64,000 nt of DNA. Origin: Pseudomonas sp. Irchel s3b2 (GTDB lineage Bacteria > Pseudomonadota > Gammaproteobacteria > Pseudomonadales > Pseudomonadaceae). The stretch covers positions 1 through 64,000 of the forward strand of contig NZ_FYEB01000006.1 in the NCBI RefSeq assembly GCF_900187445.1, given 5' to 3'. A program made the position numbers and the translations under genes. Shown piece after piece: positions 9,547 to 19,402 of the stretch. The notes beneath the pieces were generated by a model. It had not been told where the DNA came from and ran no database searches. It saw nothing but the letters and a program-made list of their open reading frames with translations. The stretch's first letter is position 1. Each line of letters opens with the position of its first letter.

Positions 9547-9573
9547 TGCCGTCAAAGCGCGACTTTGACGGCA
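9547..9573 (-). terminator. 10-bp hairpin between two small genes
   Basis: TGCCGTCAAA (9547-9556) pairs with TTTGACGGCA (9564-9573). It follows the lipoprotein gene at 9598-9954 on the minus strand. The T-run after it is poor, so it may be a weak terminator or an attenuator ahead of the next gene. Confidence 0.5.
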
Positions 9574-9597
9574 TCAATGCTGACTGGGGGTAGTTTA

Positions 9598-9954
9598 TCA
9601 GCCGGATATGCACGCGGTGGCGGCGTTGCGTACATCCCATGGGCGCAAGGGCACATTGGAGATGCGTTCATGCAGCTTGATGCTGCTGCCGCCGGAGCGG
9701 TCTTCGATGTCAAACACCGCTGCCGGCCCCGATGAGAGCTTCTGCGGCACGATAACCCGCACGCCTTCTTTGTGCGGCTCGACTTGCAAGGCTCCACGGC
9801 TAGCGGCCAATTTCTCGACCAGACACTGCGCGTATTCATGGGGCTTCTTGCCTGAAATCACGCTCATGGTGGGCAGTGATTCATTGATGTCCGAGACATT
9901 TGCACATCCACTCACTGTCAATGCCAACGGCACGACCAGAACCCCCCACTTCAT
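9598..9954 (-). CDS. Small lipoprotein
   Basis: 118 residues with a signal peptide ending in lipobox VSGC, then Ala-Asn. The start at 9954 is set by GGAGG eight bases upstream; a longer frame to 10029 lacks a site. The mature domain (residues 40-118) has alternating strands and two further Cys residues (YAQCLVEKL and the C-terminal TACISG). Function not recognised. Confidence 0.75.
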   Translation of the reverse strand: MKWGVLVVPLALTVSGCANVSDINESLPTMSVISGKKPHEYAQCLVEKLAASRGALQVEPHKEGVRVIVPQKLSSGPAAVFDIEDRSGGSSIKLHERISNVPLRPWDVRNAATACISG

Positions 9955-10166
9955 ACAAAACCTCCGATAAAGACCCTCCGACAGCACAAATACTGTTTTT
10001 CTCCGAGACTCACTGCTTTTATCGCTCATAGAATTCCGAATAACTGTTTTTAATTGTCAAAGCGGACCCCGACAGCCGGATAATAACCTGTTCGGGCTGA
10101 TAAACTGCGCCAATCGCCCATGCTATCGTTTTGATTTTGTAGAAAAAGCCCTTCTGGAGGCGCCTC

Positions 10167-10469
10167 ATGAAATTTATCCACCAGCGCGAGCACCTCAACG
10201 AAGACGACATCGTCGTCATCCAGTGCTCGCAAATGTGCAACATCCGCTTGATGAACGACGCCAACTTCCGCAGCTTCAAGAATGGCGGCCGTCATACTTA
10301 CCACGGCGGCGCATTCGACACCTTCCCGGCCCGGATCACTGCGCCAAGCACTGGCTTCTGGAACATCACCATCGACACGGTCAATCGCCGGCCGATCAGC
10401 GTGACTCGCAAACCGACCCTGACGCACTCGATCAAAATCATCCGCCGCTCTAGCTCGAAACTGAGCTGA
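10167..10469 (+). CDS. DUF1883 family protein
   Basis: 100 residues. The pattern (MKFIHQREHLNEDD, QCSQMCNIRLMND, YHGGAFDTFPARI, GFWNITIDT) matches the small DUF1883 family, whose role is unknown. CTGGAGG lies at a good distance before the ATG. The tail is basic (KIIRRSSSK). It is followed by a tiny gene with 22 bases between them, probably co-transcribed. Confidence 0.8.
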   Translation: MKFIHQREHLNEDDIVVIQCSQMCNIRLMNDANFRSFKNGGRHTYHGGAFDTFPARITAPSTGFWNITIDTVNRRPISVTRKPTLTHSIKIIRRSSSKLS

Positions 10470-10491
10470 GCCCACACCAAAACAGGCAGGT

Positions 10492-10668
10492 ATGACCGTG
10501 GCTCAGACGACCAAGTACGTCATCAAATACAAACTCAACGGCGAGCGCCGCTTCGAATTCGCCCAGCTTGAAAACGGCACCGAAGAAGAAGCCAGGGCTG
10601 CACTGGACGTTATTCATGGCCAGACTGAAGATGTCATCAGCGAGATCAGCGTGAGCAAAGCGCTGTAA
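10492..10668 (+). CDS. 58-residue hypothetical protein
   Basis: A short open frame missed by length cutoffs: ATG 10492 to TAA 10668, preceded by AGGCAGG. It has an amphipathic start (KYVIKYKLNGERRFEF) and an acidic helix (ENGTEEEARAALDVIH), with GC-rich third positions as in true genes here. It lies in the same direction just after the DUF1883 gene. Function unknown. Confidence 0.6.
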   Translation: MTVAQTTKYVIKYKLNGERRFEFAQLENGTEEEARAALDVIHGQTEDVISEISVSKAL

Positions 10669-10716
10669 AGCGATCTGGAGCGATCTGGAGCGACAACATG
10701 GACGTCTGCTCCCCTT

Positions 10717-10744
10717 TCGAATTCGACCGCAAGCGCCGGAGTGT
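10717..10744 (+). promoter_or_regulatory. Ada-box-like element upstream of the oxygenase/alkB operon
   Basis: A 28-bp element found again (26/28 identical) upstream of ada at 12192-12219. It contains AAT (10720-10722), six bases, then GCAA (10729-10732), the A-box/B-box pattern described for E. coli Ada. A TAAACT -10-like hexamer lies at 10764, the same distance as in the second copy. Confidence 0.65.
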
Positions 10745-10805
10745 CCACTCCCCAAACACACATTAAACTGGCCGCCTCGACCTTTTGGTCAAGGAGTCAG
10801 AACCC

Positions 10806-11516
10806 TTGTTTACCGACCCGATTCGCAACGATTCCCTCGACTGGGGCCGGCTTGAGCAGCGACTCGATCAGGATGGCTGCGCAGTTATCAGCTCGCTGTT
10901 AAGCCCTGAGACCTGCGATGAAATAAGCGCCCTGTACGAGCGGCCCGAACCCTTTCGCTCGAAAGTGGTGATGGCTCGCCACGGTTTTGGCCGTGGCGAG
11001 TACAAATACTTCCGATACCCGCTGCCGGATCCGGTGGCCTCGTTGCGTAGCGCGCTTTACCCTCGACTGGTTCCCATTGCCAATCGCTGGTACGAATCCA
11101 TGGGCCTGCCGACCCGTTTCCCCGAATCGCACGAAGCGTTTTTGCAACGCTGTCATGCCGCCGGTCAGGAACGCCCGACACCTTTGTTGCTGCAATACGG
11201 CCCGCAGGATTACAACTGTTTGCACCAGGATCTGTACGGCGAACACGTCTTTCCGCTGCAAGTGGCGATTCTTCTGTCAGAACCGGGTGAGGATTTTACC
11301 GGCGGTGAGTTTGTGCTGACCGAACAACGTCCACGGATGCAGTCGCGCCCGCAAGTCATCGGTCTGAAGAAAGGCGACGCGCTGATTTTTGCCGTGAATC
11401 AACGCCCGGTAAAAGGCGTTCGTGGCTATTACCGAGTGACCCTGCGTCACGGCGTGAGTCGCCTGCACAGTGGAAAACGGCATACCCTTGGAATCATCTT
11501 TCACGATGCGCTATGA
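10806..11516 (+). CDS. 2OG-Fe(II) oxygenase
   Basis: 236 residues from TTG 10806, chosen because AAGGAG ends nine bases before it; a TTG at 10785 is too close upstream. Iron ligands fit H-x-D in CLHQDLYGE and a distal His in LRHGVSRLH, with Arg in YYRVTLRHG suited to 2-oxoglutarate. The QVAILLSEPGEDFTGGEF block is typical of prolyl-hydroxylase-like oxygenases. The substrate is unknown. It sits directly before alkB and behind an Ada-box-like element, so a role in alkylation or nucleic-acid damage response is likely by context. Confidence 0.85.
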   Translation: MFTDPIRNDSLDWGRLEQRLDQDGCAVISSLLSPETCDEISALYERPEPFRSKVVMARHGFGRGEYKYFRYPLPDPVASLRSALYPRLVPIANRWYESMGLPTRFPESHEAFLQRCHAAGQERPTPLLLQYGPQDYNCLHQDLYGEHVFPLQVAILLSEPGEDFTGGEFVLTEQRPRMQSRPQVIGLKKGDALIFAVNQRPVKGVRGYYRVTLRHGVSRLHSGKRHTLGIIFHDAL

Positions 11517-11520
11517 CCCC

Positions 11521-12186
11521 ATGAGCCCGATCACCCTCGATCTGTTTGCCGACGCTGAACCCGAGCAGCAACCCAGGCGCGAGCAAATCGGCGAACAATC
11601 CTGCGTTCTTAGAGGCTTCGCCCTGCCTTGGCTCGAGCGGTTGCTGCCGACGCTGGATGCGGTTCTGGCAGCAGCCCCTTTTCGGCAGATGGTCACACCC
11701 GGCGGCTTTACCATGTCGGTGGCCCTGAGCAGTTGCGGCACCTGGGGCTGGACGACTGACCGTAGCGGCTACAAGTACACCCGCAACGATCCGCAGACCG
11801 GCCTGCCCTGGCCTGAAATGCCCGAGGTGTTTTTCGAACTCGCACAAGCGGCGGCGCGAGAGGCAGGGTTTATCGATTTCGTGCCTGATTCCTGCCTGAT
11901 CAACCGCTATATTCCCGGTGCCAGAATGTCGTTGCATCAGGACAAAAACGAAGGTTCCCACACCGCCCCCATCGTGTCGGTGTCCTTGGGGTTGCCGGCG
12001 ACATTTCTGTTCGGCGGCTTCGAACGCAGCGCCAAAAGCCAGCGGGTGCCGTTATTGCATGGCGATATCGTGGTCTGGGGCGGCGTGGATCGTTTGCGTT
12101 ATCACGGCATATTGCCGATCAAGGAGGGTTATCACTCTCAGTTGGGCGAACAACGGATCAACTTCACCTTTCGTACTGCTGGATGA
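11521..12186 (+). CDS. alkB: DNA oxidative demethylase AlkB
   Basis: 221 residues. Removes methyl groups from 1-methyladenine and 3-methylcytosine using Fe(II) and 2-oxoglutarate. Iron ligands His139 and Asp141 (SLHQDKNE) and His195 (RYHG); 2OG-binding Arg212 and Arg218 in RINFTFR. The substrate-side block WTTDRSGYKYT is typical. It begins four bases after the stop of the preceding oxygenase gene (an ATG at 11506 would overlap it), so the two are translationally coupled. ada follows in the same direction. Confidence 0.93.
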   Translation: MSPITLDLFADAEPEQQPRREQIGEQSCVLRGFALPWLERLLPTLDAVLAAAPFRQMVTPGGFTMSVALSSCGTWGWTTDRSGYKYTRNDPQTGLPWPEMPEVFFELAQAAAREAGFIDFVPDSCLINRYIPGARMSLHQDKNEGSHTAPIVSVSLGLPATFLFGGFERSAKSQRVPLLHGDIVVWGGVDRLRYHGILPIKEGYHSQLGEQRINFTFRTAG

Positions 12187-12191
12187 AGCCG

Positions 12192-12219
12192 TCGAATTCG
12201 ACCGCAAGACCCGGAGTGT
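12192..12219 (+). promoter_or_regulatory. Ada-box-like element upstream of ada
   Basis: Second copy of the 28-bp element: AAT at 12195-12197, six bases, GCAA at 12204-12207, and TAATCT at 12239. The implied transcription start lies downstream of the ATG at 12247 and so favours the ATG at 12274 for ada. Confidence 0.65.
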
Positions 12220-12273
12220 GGCGCCCCTGCCGGCTAGTTAATCTGCATGAAACGGGTCAACGGACATGAAGCC

Positions 12274-13338
12274 ATGACAACTCATTCGAAAAACATCGCC
12301 ACCGAAAACGATCCTCGCTGGGCCGCTGTGGTCGCGCGCGATCCCCGCGCCGACGGGCAGTTTGTATATGCGGTGAAAACCACCGGCATCTACTGCCGTC
12401 CCAGCAGTCTGGCGCGCTTGCCGAAGCCGCAGAATGTCGAGTTTTTTGACACGGCCGAGCAAGCTCAGGCGGCAGGGTATCGTCCCAGCAAACGGGCCGC
12501 TAAAGATCAAAGCGACGTCGCCGCACAGCATGCCACGACCGTAGCCGCCGCATGCCGTCACATCGAATCCGCCGAGACCTTGCCGGCGCTGAATGAACTG
12601 GCGGACGCAGCCGGCCTGAGCAGCTTCCACTTCCATCGCGTATTCAAAGCCGTCACCGGCCTGACGCCCAAGGGCTACGCGACGGCCCACCGCTCGCGCA
12701 AGGTTCGCGAACGCCTGGCGGACGGCAGAACGGTCACCGACGCGGTGTATGACGCCGGCTTCAACTCCAACAGCCGTTTCTACGAGGCGGCGGATCAACT
12801 GCTGGGCATGAAGCCCGGCGACTACCGCGCGGCCGGGCAGAATAACGACATTCGTTTTGCCGTCGGCCAGTGTTCCCTCGGGGCGATTCTGGTGGCGCAA
12901 AGTGAGCGCGGCGTCTGCGCGATTCTGCTGGGGGACGACCCGCATCAATTGGTCTGTGATCTGCAGGACAAGTTTCGGCGCGCCAACCTGATTGGCGCCG
13001 ATCATGAGTTCGAACAGTTGATCGCCAAAGTGGTGGGTTTTATCGAAGCCCCGGCCCTCGGCCTGGACTTGCCGCTGGATGTACGCGGCACGGCGTTTCA
13101 GGAGCGGGTGTGGCAAGCCTTGCGGGAGATTCCCGCCGGCAGCACCGCCAGTTATGCCGATATCGCTCAGCGCATCGGCGCACCGAAAGCCATGCGCGCC
13201 GTGGCCCAGGCCTGTGGCGCGAACAGCCTCGCGGTGGCGATCCCTTGCCATCGTGTGGTGCGCAGCGACGGCAATCTGTCGGGCTATCGCTGGGGCGTGG
13301 AACGCAAGCGTCAGTTGCTGGAACGCGAGACCCGCTAA
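12274..13338 (+). CDS. ada: Ada regulator/methyltransferase with a degenerate N-terminal zinc site
   Basis: 354 residues, the same length as E. coli Ada. Order: Ada N-terminal domain (about 10-80), AraC-type helix-turn-helix (about 90-180, LNELADAAGLSSFHFHRVF), methyltransferase domain (about 190-354) with acceptor Cys325 in AIPCHRVV. E. coli Ada uses four Cys for zinc. Here only the methyl acceptor Cys41 (GIYCRPS) remains; the other three positions are Ser45, Ser72 and Ala75. The methylphosphotriester switch may therefore work differently or be lost. The start at 12274 fits the promoter spacing; ATG 12247 is also in frame. Confidence 0.92.
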   Translation: MTTHSKNIATENDPRWAAVVARDPRADGQFVYAVKTTGIYCRPSSLARLPKPQNVEFFDTAEQAQAAGYRPSKRAAKDQSDVAAQHATTVAAACRHIESAETLPALNELADAAGLSSFHFHRVFKAVTGLTPKGYATAHRSRKVRERLADGRTVTDAVYDAGFNSNSRFYEAADQLLGMKPGDYRAAGQNNDIRFAVGQCSLGAILVAQSERGVCAILLGDDPHQLVCDLQDKFRRANLIGADHEFEQLIAKVVGFIEAPALGLDLPLDVRGTAFQERVWQALREIPAGSTASYADIAQRIGAPKAMRAVAQACGANSLAVAIPCHRVVRSDGNLSGYRWGVERKRQLLERETR

Positions 13339-14319
13339 TCAGCGATTCACATCCACCACCCGACCGCGCAACTGGCCCGCGAGCAAGCGCGGTGCGGCAT
13401 CGATGGCTTCACTCAAGCCGATTTCGTGACTGATCAGCGGCAGCAAGGCGAAATCCAGATCCTTGGCCAGGCGATTCCAGGCCAGTATCCGCTTGGCTTT
13501 GGGTTGGGTCACGCTGTTGATGCCGGCCAAGGTCACACCACGCAAAATGAACGGTGCAACGGAGGCCGGGAAGTCCATGCCTTGGGCCAGACCGCAGGCA
13601 GCGACGGTGCCGTTGGCTCGGGTGCTGGCGCAAGCGTTGGCTAGCGTGTGACTGCCGACCGAATCGATCACCGCCGCCCAGCGCTCTTTGGCCAGCGGTT
13701 TGCCCGGCTCGGACAATATGGCGCGATCGATGATTTCACAGGCACCCAATTGCTTGAGGTACTCGTGTTCAGAGGTGCGGCCGGTGGAGGCCACCACGCG
13801 ATAGCCGAGCTTGCTCAGCAACGCGATGGCGAAACTGCCTACGCCACCGTTGGCGCCTGTCACCAGCACTTCGCCTTGCTCGGGATTCACACCGTTGTGT
13901 TCCAGCGCCAGGATGCTCAGCATCGCCGTGTAGCCGGCCGTCCCGATAGCCATCGCTTGCGCGGCGGTGAATGCTTCGGGCAACGGGATCAGCCAGTCGC
14001 CATTCAGGCGAGCTTTCTGCGCCAGTCCGCCCCAGTGTCCTTCGCCCGCACCCCAACCATTGAGCAGGACTTGATCGCCAACCTTGTAGTCCGGATGACT
14101 GCTGACTTCGACAGTGCCGGCCAGATCGATCCCCGGCACCATCGGGAATTTGCGCACCACCGGGCTGGCGCCGGTAATCGCCAGGCCATCCTTGAAGTTC
14201 AGCGTGCTGTACGCCACACGCACGGTCACATCGCCTTCAGGCAATTGATCGTCATTGATCTCTTGCAGGGTGGCCCGGTAACCGCTGTCGTCCTTGTCGA
14301 TCAAAATGCCTTTGAACAT
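13339..14319 (-). CDS. acuI: Acrylyl-CoA reductase (NADPH), AcuI/YhdH family
   Basis: 326-residue zinc-independent medium-chain dehydrogenase/reductase. AcuI enzymes reduce toxic acryloyl-CoA to propionyl-CoA with NADPH. Family marks: STLNFKDGLAITG near the N-terminus, VPGIDLAGTVE, NGWGAGEGHWGG, and the Rossmann site VTGANGGVGSFAI. The start at 14319 is preceded by GGGAGG; the longer frame to 14370 is not supported. Convergent with ada, with no gap. Assignment to this family is firm; the physiological substrate here is inferred. Confidence 0.9.
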   Translation of the reverse strand: MFKGILIDKDDSGYRATLQEINDDQLPEGDVTVRVAYSTLNFKDGLAITGASPVVRKFPMVPGIDLAGTVEVSSHPDYKVGDQVLLNGWGAGEGHWGGLAQKARLNGDWLIPLPEAFTAAQAMAIGTAGYTAMLSILALEHNGVNPEQGEVLVTGANGGVGSFAIALLSKLGYRVVASTGRTSEHEYLKQLGACEIIDRAILSEPGKPLAKERWAAVIDSVGSHTLANACASTRANGTVAACGLAQGMDFPASVAPFILRGVTLAGINSVTQPKAKRILAWNRLAKDLDFALLPLISHEIGLSEAIDAAPRLLAGQLRGRVVDVNR

Positions 14320-14479
14320 CACTGCCTCCCGATGGAATCGCTCAGTTGTCGTGCTGTTGAAATAACACATGAAAACACATCGCCGTAGCCGACTTTAAGC
14401 CAATCCTCAAACTCGGCTGGCCTTGTGTCAGTCATTACTGATACAAATTCGCTTCTACCGACGTCGGAGAACACCGCAC

Positions 14480-15544
14480 ATGAGTCAATGGCCAGACACC
14501 CGCATTCTTGACCTGCTCGGGATCGAACTGCCGATCATCCAGGCCCCGCTGGCTGGCGCGACGACGTCGGCCATGGTGATTGCGGTGAGCAACACTGGCG
14601 GCCTGGGCTCGATGCCCGCCGCAATGCTGAGCATCGAGCAGTTGCGCGAGGAGCTGAAGACGATTCGCCAACACACCCAACGCCCGTTCAACGTCAATTT
14701 CTTCTGCCATCAGCCTCCTGCGCCCGATGAGCAACGCGCCCGAGACTGGAAGAATCTGCTGGAACCGTACTACCGGGAATTGGGGGTCGATTTCGACGCA
14801 CCGACGCCGGTGTCCAATCGTGCACCGTTCGATAATGCAGCCTGCGAAGTGCTCGAAGAGTTTCGTCCTGAAGTGGTGAGTTTTCACTTCGGCCTGCCGG
14901 AAAAGTCGCTGCTGGATCGGGTAAAAGCCACCGGGGCGAAAGTGCTTTCCTCGGCAACGACAGTCGAAGAAGCCGTCTGGCTGGAGCAGCATGGCTGCGA
15001 TGCGATTATCGCCATGGGTTACGAGGCTGGCGGCCACCGGGGGATGTTCCTCAGTGATGACTTGAGCAGCCAGGTGGGGACCTTTGCCCTGGTGCCACAA
15101 ATCGTCGACGCAGTGAACGTGCCGGTGATTGCGGCGGGCGGGATTGGCGATGCGCGGGGCGTTGCGGCGGCATTTCTGCTGGGCGCCTCGGCGGTTCAGG
15201 TGGGAACGGCTTATTTGTTCACGCCGGAGGCCAAGGTCAGCGCTTCTCATCGCAAGGCATTGCGCACGGCCAAGGAAAGTGAAACGGCGGTCACCAACAT
15301 TTTCACCGGGCGCCCGGCACGCGGGATTCTCAATCGGGTGATGCGTGAACTGGGGCCGATGTGCGCCAAAGCGCCAGCCTTCCCCCTGGCCGGCGGTGCG
15401 TTGATGCCATTGCGGGCCAAAGGGGAAGCGGATTTCAGCAGCCTTTGGGCCGGGCAGGCGTTCACGTTGGGCGTTGAAATGACTTCGGCAGAGCTGACCC
15501 GGCGTTTGGCCGAGGAAGGACTAGCGAAGTTGGTCCGTCAGTAG
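14480..15544 (+). CDS. Nitronate monooxygenase
   Basis: 354-residue FMN-dependent TIM-barrel enzyme of the nitronate monooxygenase (2-nitropropane dioxygenase) family. It oxidises alkyl nitronates such as propionate-3-nitronate. Seen: N-terminal PIIQAPLAG, the YEAGGHRGMF block with the catalytic His, PVIAAGGIGDARGVAAAF and the phosphate-binding GASAVQVGTAYL. The start has CGGAG upstream. Divergent from acuI; no operon partner. Confidence 0.9.
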   Translation: MSQWPDTRILDLLGIELPIIQAPLAGATTSAMVIAVSNTGGLGSMPAAMLSIEQLREELKTIRQHTQRPFNVNFFCHQPPAPDEQRARDWKNLLEPYYRELGVDFDAPTPVSNRAPFDNAACEVLEEFRPEVVSFHFGLPEKSLLDRVKATGAKVLSSATTVEEAVWLEQHGCDAIIAMGYEAGGHRGMFLSDDLSSQVGTFALVPQIVDAVNVPVIAAGGIGDARGVAAAFLLGASAVQVGTAYLFTPEAKVSASHRKALRTAKESETAVTNIFTGRPARGILNRVMRELGPMCAKAPAFPLAGGALMPLRAKGEADFSSLWAGQAFTLGVEMTSAELTRRLAEEGLAKLVRQ

Positions 15545-15552
15545 GAAAGGTC

Positions 15553-15582
15553 CCTGTAGCAGCCTGCGGAAGCTGCTACAGG
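15553..15582. repeat. 11-bp inverted repeat after the nitronate monooxygenase gene
   Basis: CCTGTAGCAGC (15553-15563) and GCTGCTACAGG (15572-15582). REP-like short palindrome eight bases after the stop codon. It may also act as a weak terminator. Confidence 0.7.
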
Positions 15583-15593
15583 AGCGCGCATGA

Positions 15594-16445
<852 letters not shown>

Positions 16446-17126
16446 ATGACGCTATCGAGTGCCGATTATTCCGCCATCTGGCTGACCCTCAAACTGGCGT
16501 CCCTGACGACCGTGATCCTGTTGGTCATCGGCACTCCGATTGCGTTGTGGCTGTCGCGTACCCAGTCCTGGTTGCGCGGCCCGATCGGGGCGATCGTCGC
16601 CCTGCCCCTGGTGCTGCCGCCCACGGTTATTGGTTTTTACTTGTTGCTGGCGCTCGGCCCGAACGGCTGGATCGGTCAGTTCACCCAATCGTTGGGACTT
16701 GGCACCTTGACCTTCAGTTTTGCGGGGCTGGTGATTGGCTCGGTGCTGTACTCGATGCCGTTTGTGGTACAACCGCTGCAAAATGCTTTTTCCGCCATCG
16801 GCACTCGCCCATTGGAAGTGGCTGCCACCTTGCGCGCCAATCCCTGGGACACGTTCTTCAGCGTGATTGTGCCGCTGGCCCGCCCCGGTTTCATCACGGC
16901 GGCTATTCTCGGTTTCGCCCACACCGTCGGCGAGTTCGGGGTGGTGCTGATGATTGGCGGCAACATTCCCGACAAGACCCGCGTGGTCTCGGTGCAGATC
17001 TACGATCACGTCGAAGCCATGGAATACGCCCAGGCTCATTGGCTGGCCGGGGTGATGCTGGTGTTCTCCTTTGTGGTATTGCTGGCGCTCTACTCCAGCC
17101 GTAAAACCAAAGCGGCCTGGAGCTGA
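16446..17126 (+). CDS. modB: Molybdate ABC transporter permease
   Basis: 226 residues with about five membrane segments and the EAA-type loop ([23 protein letters not shown]) that contacts ModC. The ATG follows directly on the modA stop, indicating translational coupling. Inner-membrane channel of the molybdate importer. Length and pattern match ModB. Confidence 0.95.
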   Translation: MTLSSADYSAIWLTLKLASLTTVILLVIGTPIALWLSRTQSWLRGPIGAIVALPLVLPPTVIGFYLLLALGPNGWIGQFTQSLGLGTLTFSFAGLVIGSVLYSMPFVVQPLQNAFSAIGTRPLEVAATLRANPWDTFFSVIVPLARPGFITAAILGFAHTVGEFGVVLMIGGNIPDKTRVVSVQIYDHVEAMEYAQAHWLAGVMLVFSFVVLLALYSSRKTKAAWS

Positions 17127-17129
17127 TCG

Positions 17130-18209
17130 ATGATTCATACGCGCTTGAAACTGAACTATTCGGGATTCGCCCTGGATATCGATCTGCAACTGCCCGGCCG
17201 TGGAGTGACCGCGCTCTACGGCCATTCCGGCTCGGGCAAAACCACATGCCTGCGTTGCATCGCCGGTCTGGAACAGGCCGAGCAGGGTTTTATTCAGGTC
17301 AACGATGAAATCTGGCAAGACAGCGACAAACGGATTTTTGTCCCACCGCATAAACGCGCCTTGGGTTACGTCTTCCAGGAAGCCAGCCTGTTCCCGCATT
17401 TGTCGGTGCGGGCCAATCTTGAGTTCGGCCTCAGACGTATTCCCCGCCAACAGCGCCGAGTCGACATGGCGCATGCCACTGAGTTACTGGGGATTGGCCA
17501 TTTGCTGGGCCGTGATCCGCAAAATCTTTCGGGCGGCGAACGCCAGCGGATCGGCATTGCTCGCGCCCTGCTCACCAGCCCGAAACTGTTGCTGATGGAC
17601 GAACCGCTGGCGGCGCTCGATAGCCAGCGTAAAAACGAAATCCTGCCTTACCTGCAGCGGCTGCACGATGAGCTGGACATCCCCGTGCTGTACGTCAGCC
17701 ATTCTCAGGATGAAGTCGCGCGGCTCGCCGACCACCTCGTCCTGCTCAGCAACGGCAAGGCTTTGGCCAGCGGCGCCATCGGCGAAACCCTGGCTCGGCT
17801 CGATCTTCCGCTGGCGCTGGGCGATGACGCCGGTGTGGTTATCGAAGGGCACGTCAGCGCCTATGACGCTGACTACCAGTTGTTGACCTTGCAACTGCCT
17901 AACACCGACCTGAGCATTCGGGTCGCGCATTCGCCGATGGCTGAAGGCCAGGCACTGCGCTGCAAGGTCCAGGCGCGGGATGTGAGCCTGAGCCTGCAAG
18001 GCGTTGAGCAAAGCAGCATTCTCAATCGCCTGCCGGTCACGGTGATCAATGAAATCGGTGCTGATAACGCCGCACACGTATTGATCCGCCTGAACGCGGC
18101 CGGCACACCGCTGTTGGCGCGGATCACCCGCTATTCCCGGGATCAATTAGGCGTGCATCCCGGACAGCAACTCTGGGCGCAAATCAAAGCGGTGGCGGTG
18201 CTGGCCTAA
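17130..18209 (+). CDS. modC: Molybdate ABC transporter ATPase
   Basis: 359 residues. Walker [10 protein letters not shown] (about 31-39), signature [15 protein letters not shown], Walker [15 protein letters not shown]-loop [10 protein letters not shown]-terminal Mop/TOBE domain (about 290-355, [13 protein letters not shown]) binds molybdate and can feed back on transport. Three bases separate it from modB. Energises the ModAB importer on the cytosolic face. Confidence 0.95.
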   Translation: MIHTRLKLNYSGFALDIDLQLPGRGVTALYGHSGSGKTTCLRCIAGLEQAEQGFIQVNDEIWQDSDKRIFVPPHKRALGYVFQEASLFPHLSVRANLEFGLRRIPRQQRRVDMAHATELLGIGHLLGRDPQNLSGGERQRIGIARALLTSPKLLLMDEPLAALDSQRKNEILPYLQRLHDELDIPVLYVSHSQDEVARLADHLVLLSNGKALASGAIGETLARLDLPLALGDDAGVVIEGHVSAYDADYQLLTLQLPNTDLSIRVAHSPMAEGQALRCKVQARDVSLSLQGVEQSSILNRLPVTVINEIGADNAAHVLIRLNAAGTPLLARITRYSRDQLGVHPGQQLWAQIKAVAVLA

Positions 18210-18269
18210 AATCTGTCGGCACTCTCTAGGCACCCCGGCAACAGCGCGCGGTCAATGGCTTAACGTCCC

Positions 18270-19334
18270 ATGATTCGTCGTCCTGGATTGCCCGCCATGC
18301 CAGATACCGCGTCGCCCGATGTTCTGCCGCCTGACCTGCATTACGTCGATGACAGCCAGCCCGGCATTACCCGCAAGCTCCTGCGCGGCAAGTTTTGCTA
18401 CTTCGACCCGGCGGGTCAGCACATTACTGATCCGGATGAAATCAAACGCATCAATGCACTCGCGGTGCCGCCCGCCTACACCGACGTGTGGATTTGCCCC
18501 GATCCGCGTGGCCATCTGCAAGCCACCGGCCGCGACGCTCGCGGCCGCAAGCAATACCGTTATCACCCGCGCTGGCGAGAAGTGCGCGATGCCGACAAAT
18601 ATTCGCGCTTGCGGGACTTCGGCCAGGCCCTGCCGAAACTGCGCAAACAGCTTGAAACTCTGTTGGCCGCGCCCGGCTTCAGCCGCGACAAGGTCATGGC
18701 CACGGTGATTACCTTGCTCGATGCGACGCTGATCCGGGTCGGCAACACGCAATACGCCCGGGACAATCGCTCCTATGGCCTGACGACCCTGCGCAGCCGT
18801 CACGTCGAGGTCAACGGCAGCGCGATTCTGTTTCAGTTTCGCGGCAAGAGCGGCATCGAGCACCAGATCACCGTAAAAGACCGACGCCTGGCGCGGATCA
18901 TCAAGCGGTGCCTGGAAATCCCCGGGCAAAATCTCTTTCAGTATCTGGACGAAAACGGCGAGCGGCACACCGTCACTTCCTCCGACGTCAACGCCTACTT
19001 GCAGACGTTGACCGGCGCCGATTTCACCGCCAAGGATTATCGCACCTGGGCCGGCAGCGCACTGGCGTTGGCGGTATTGCGCGAGCTGCAGTGGGAATCG
19101 GAAGCCGATGCAAAGCGGCATGTGGTGGAAATGGTCAAGAACGTCGCCCGGCAGTTGGGCAACACGCCGGCGGTTTGCCGCAAGTGCTACATCCACCCGG
19201 CGGTCGTCGATGGATTTATGCAGGGGGCATTGGCCCAATTGCCTCGAACGAGGGGACGCAAGAGGCTCAGGGCCGAAGAAGTCGCGCTGGCTGTGCTTCT
19301 GGAGAAGCTTATCGAGACGACCGAGACCCCGTGA
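18270..19334 (+). CDS. DNA topoisomerase IB (poxvirus-like)
   Basis: About 354 residues. Relaxes supercoils through a 3'-phosphotyrosyl intermediate. Seen: N-terminal topo-IB domain (about 20-110, GKFCYFDPAGQHI, RGRKQYRYHPRW), catalytic core with RVGNTQYARDNRSYGLTTL, the KSGIEHQITVKDRRLAR block, YRTWAGSALAL, and the active-site Tyr in CRKCYIHPAV. A start at 18297 is also possible; neither has a strong ribosome binding site. Single-gene unit downstream of modC. Confidence 0.9.
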   Translation: MIRRPGLPAMPDTASPDVLPPDLHYVDDSQPGITRKLLRGKFCYFDPAGQHITDPDEIKRINALAVPPAYTDVWICPDPRGHLQATGRDARGRKQYRYHPRWREVRDADKYSRLRDFGQALPKLRKQLETLLAAPGFSRDKVMATVITLLDATLIRVGNTQYARDNRSYGLTTLRSRHVEVNGSAILFQFRGKSGIEHQITVKDRRLARIIKRCLEIPGQNLFQYLDENGERHTVTSSDVNAYLQTLTGADFTAKDYRTWAGSALALAVLRELQWESEADAKRHVVEMVKNVARQLGNTPAVCRKCYIHPAVVDGFMQGALAQLPRTRGRKRLRAEEVALAVLLEKLIETTETP

Positions 19335-19402
19335 GACCTCTTGGAGGTGAACTTAACCGACGAACTGACTAGCCGTTTTTTGCATGATCGCAAGGGGCTT
19401 CT

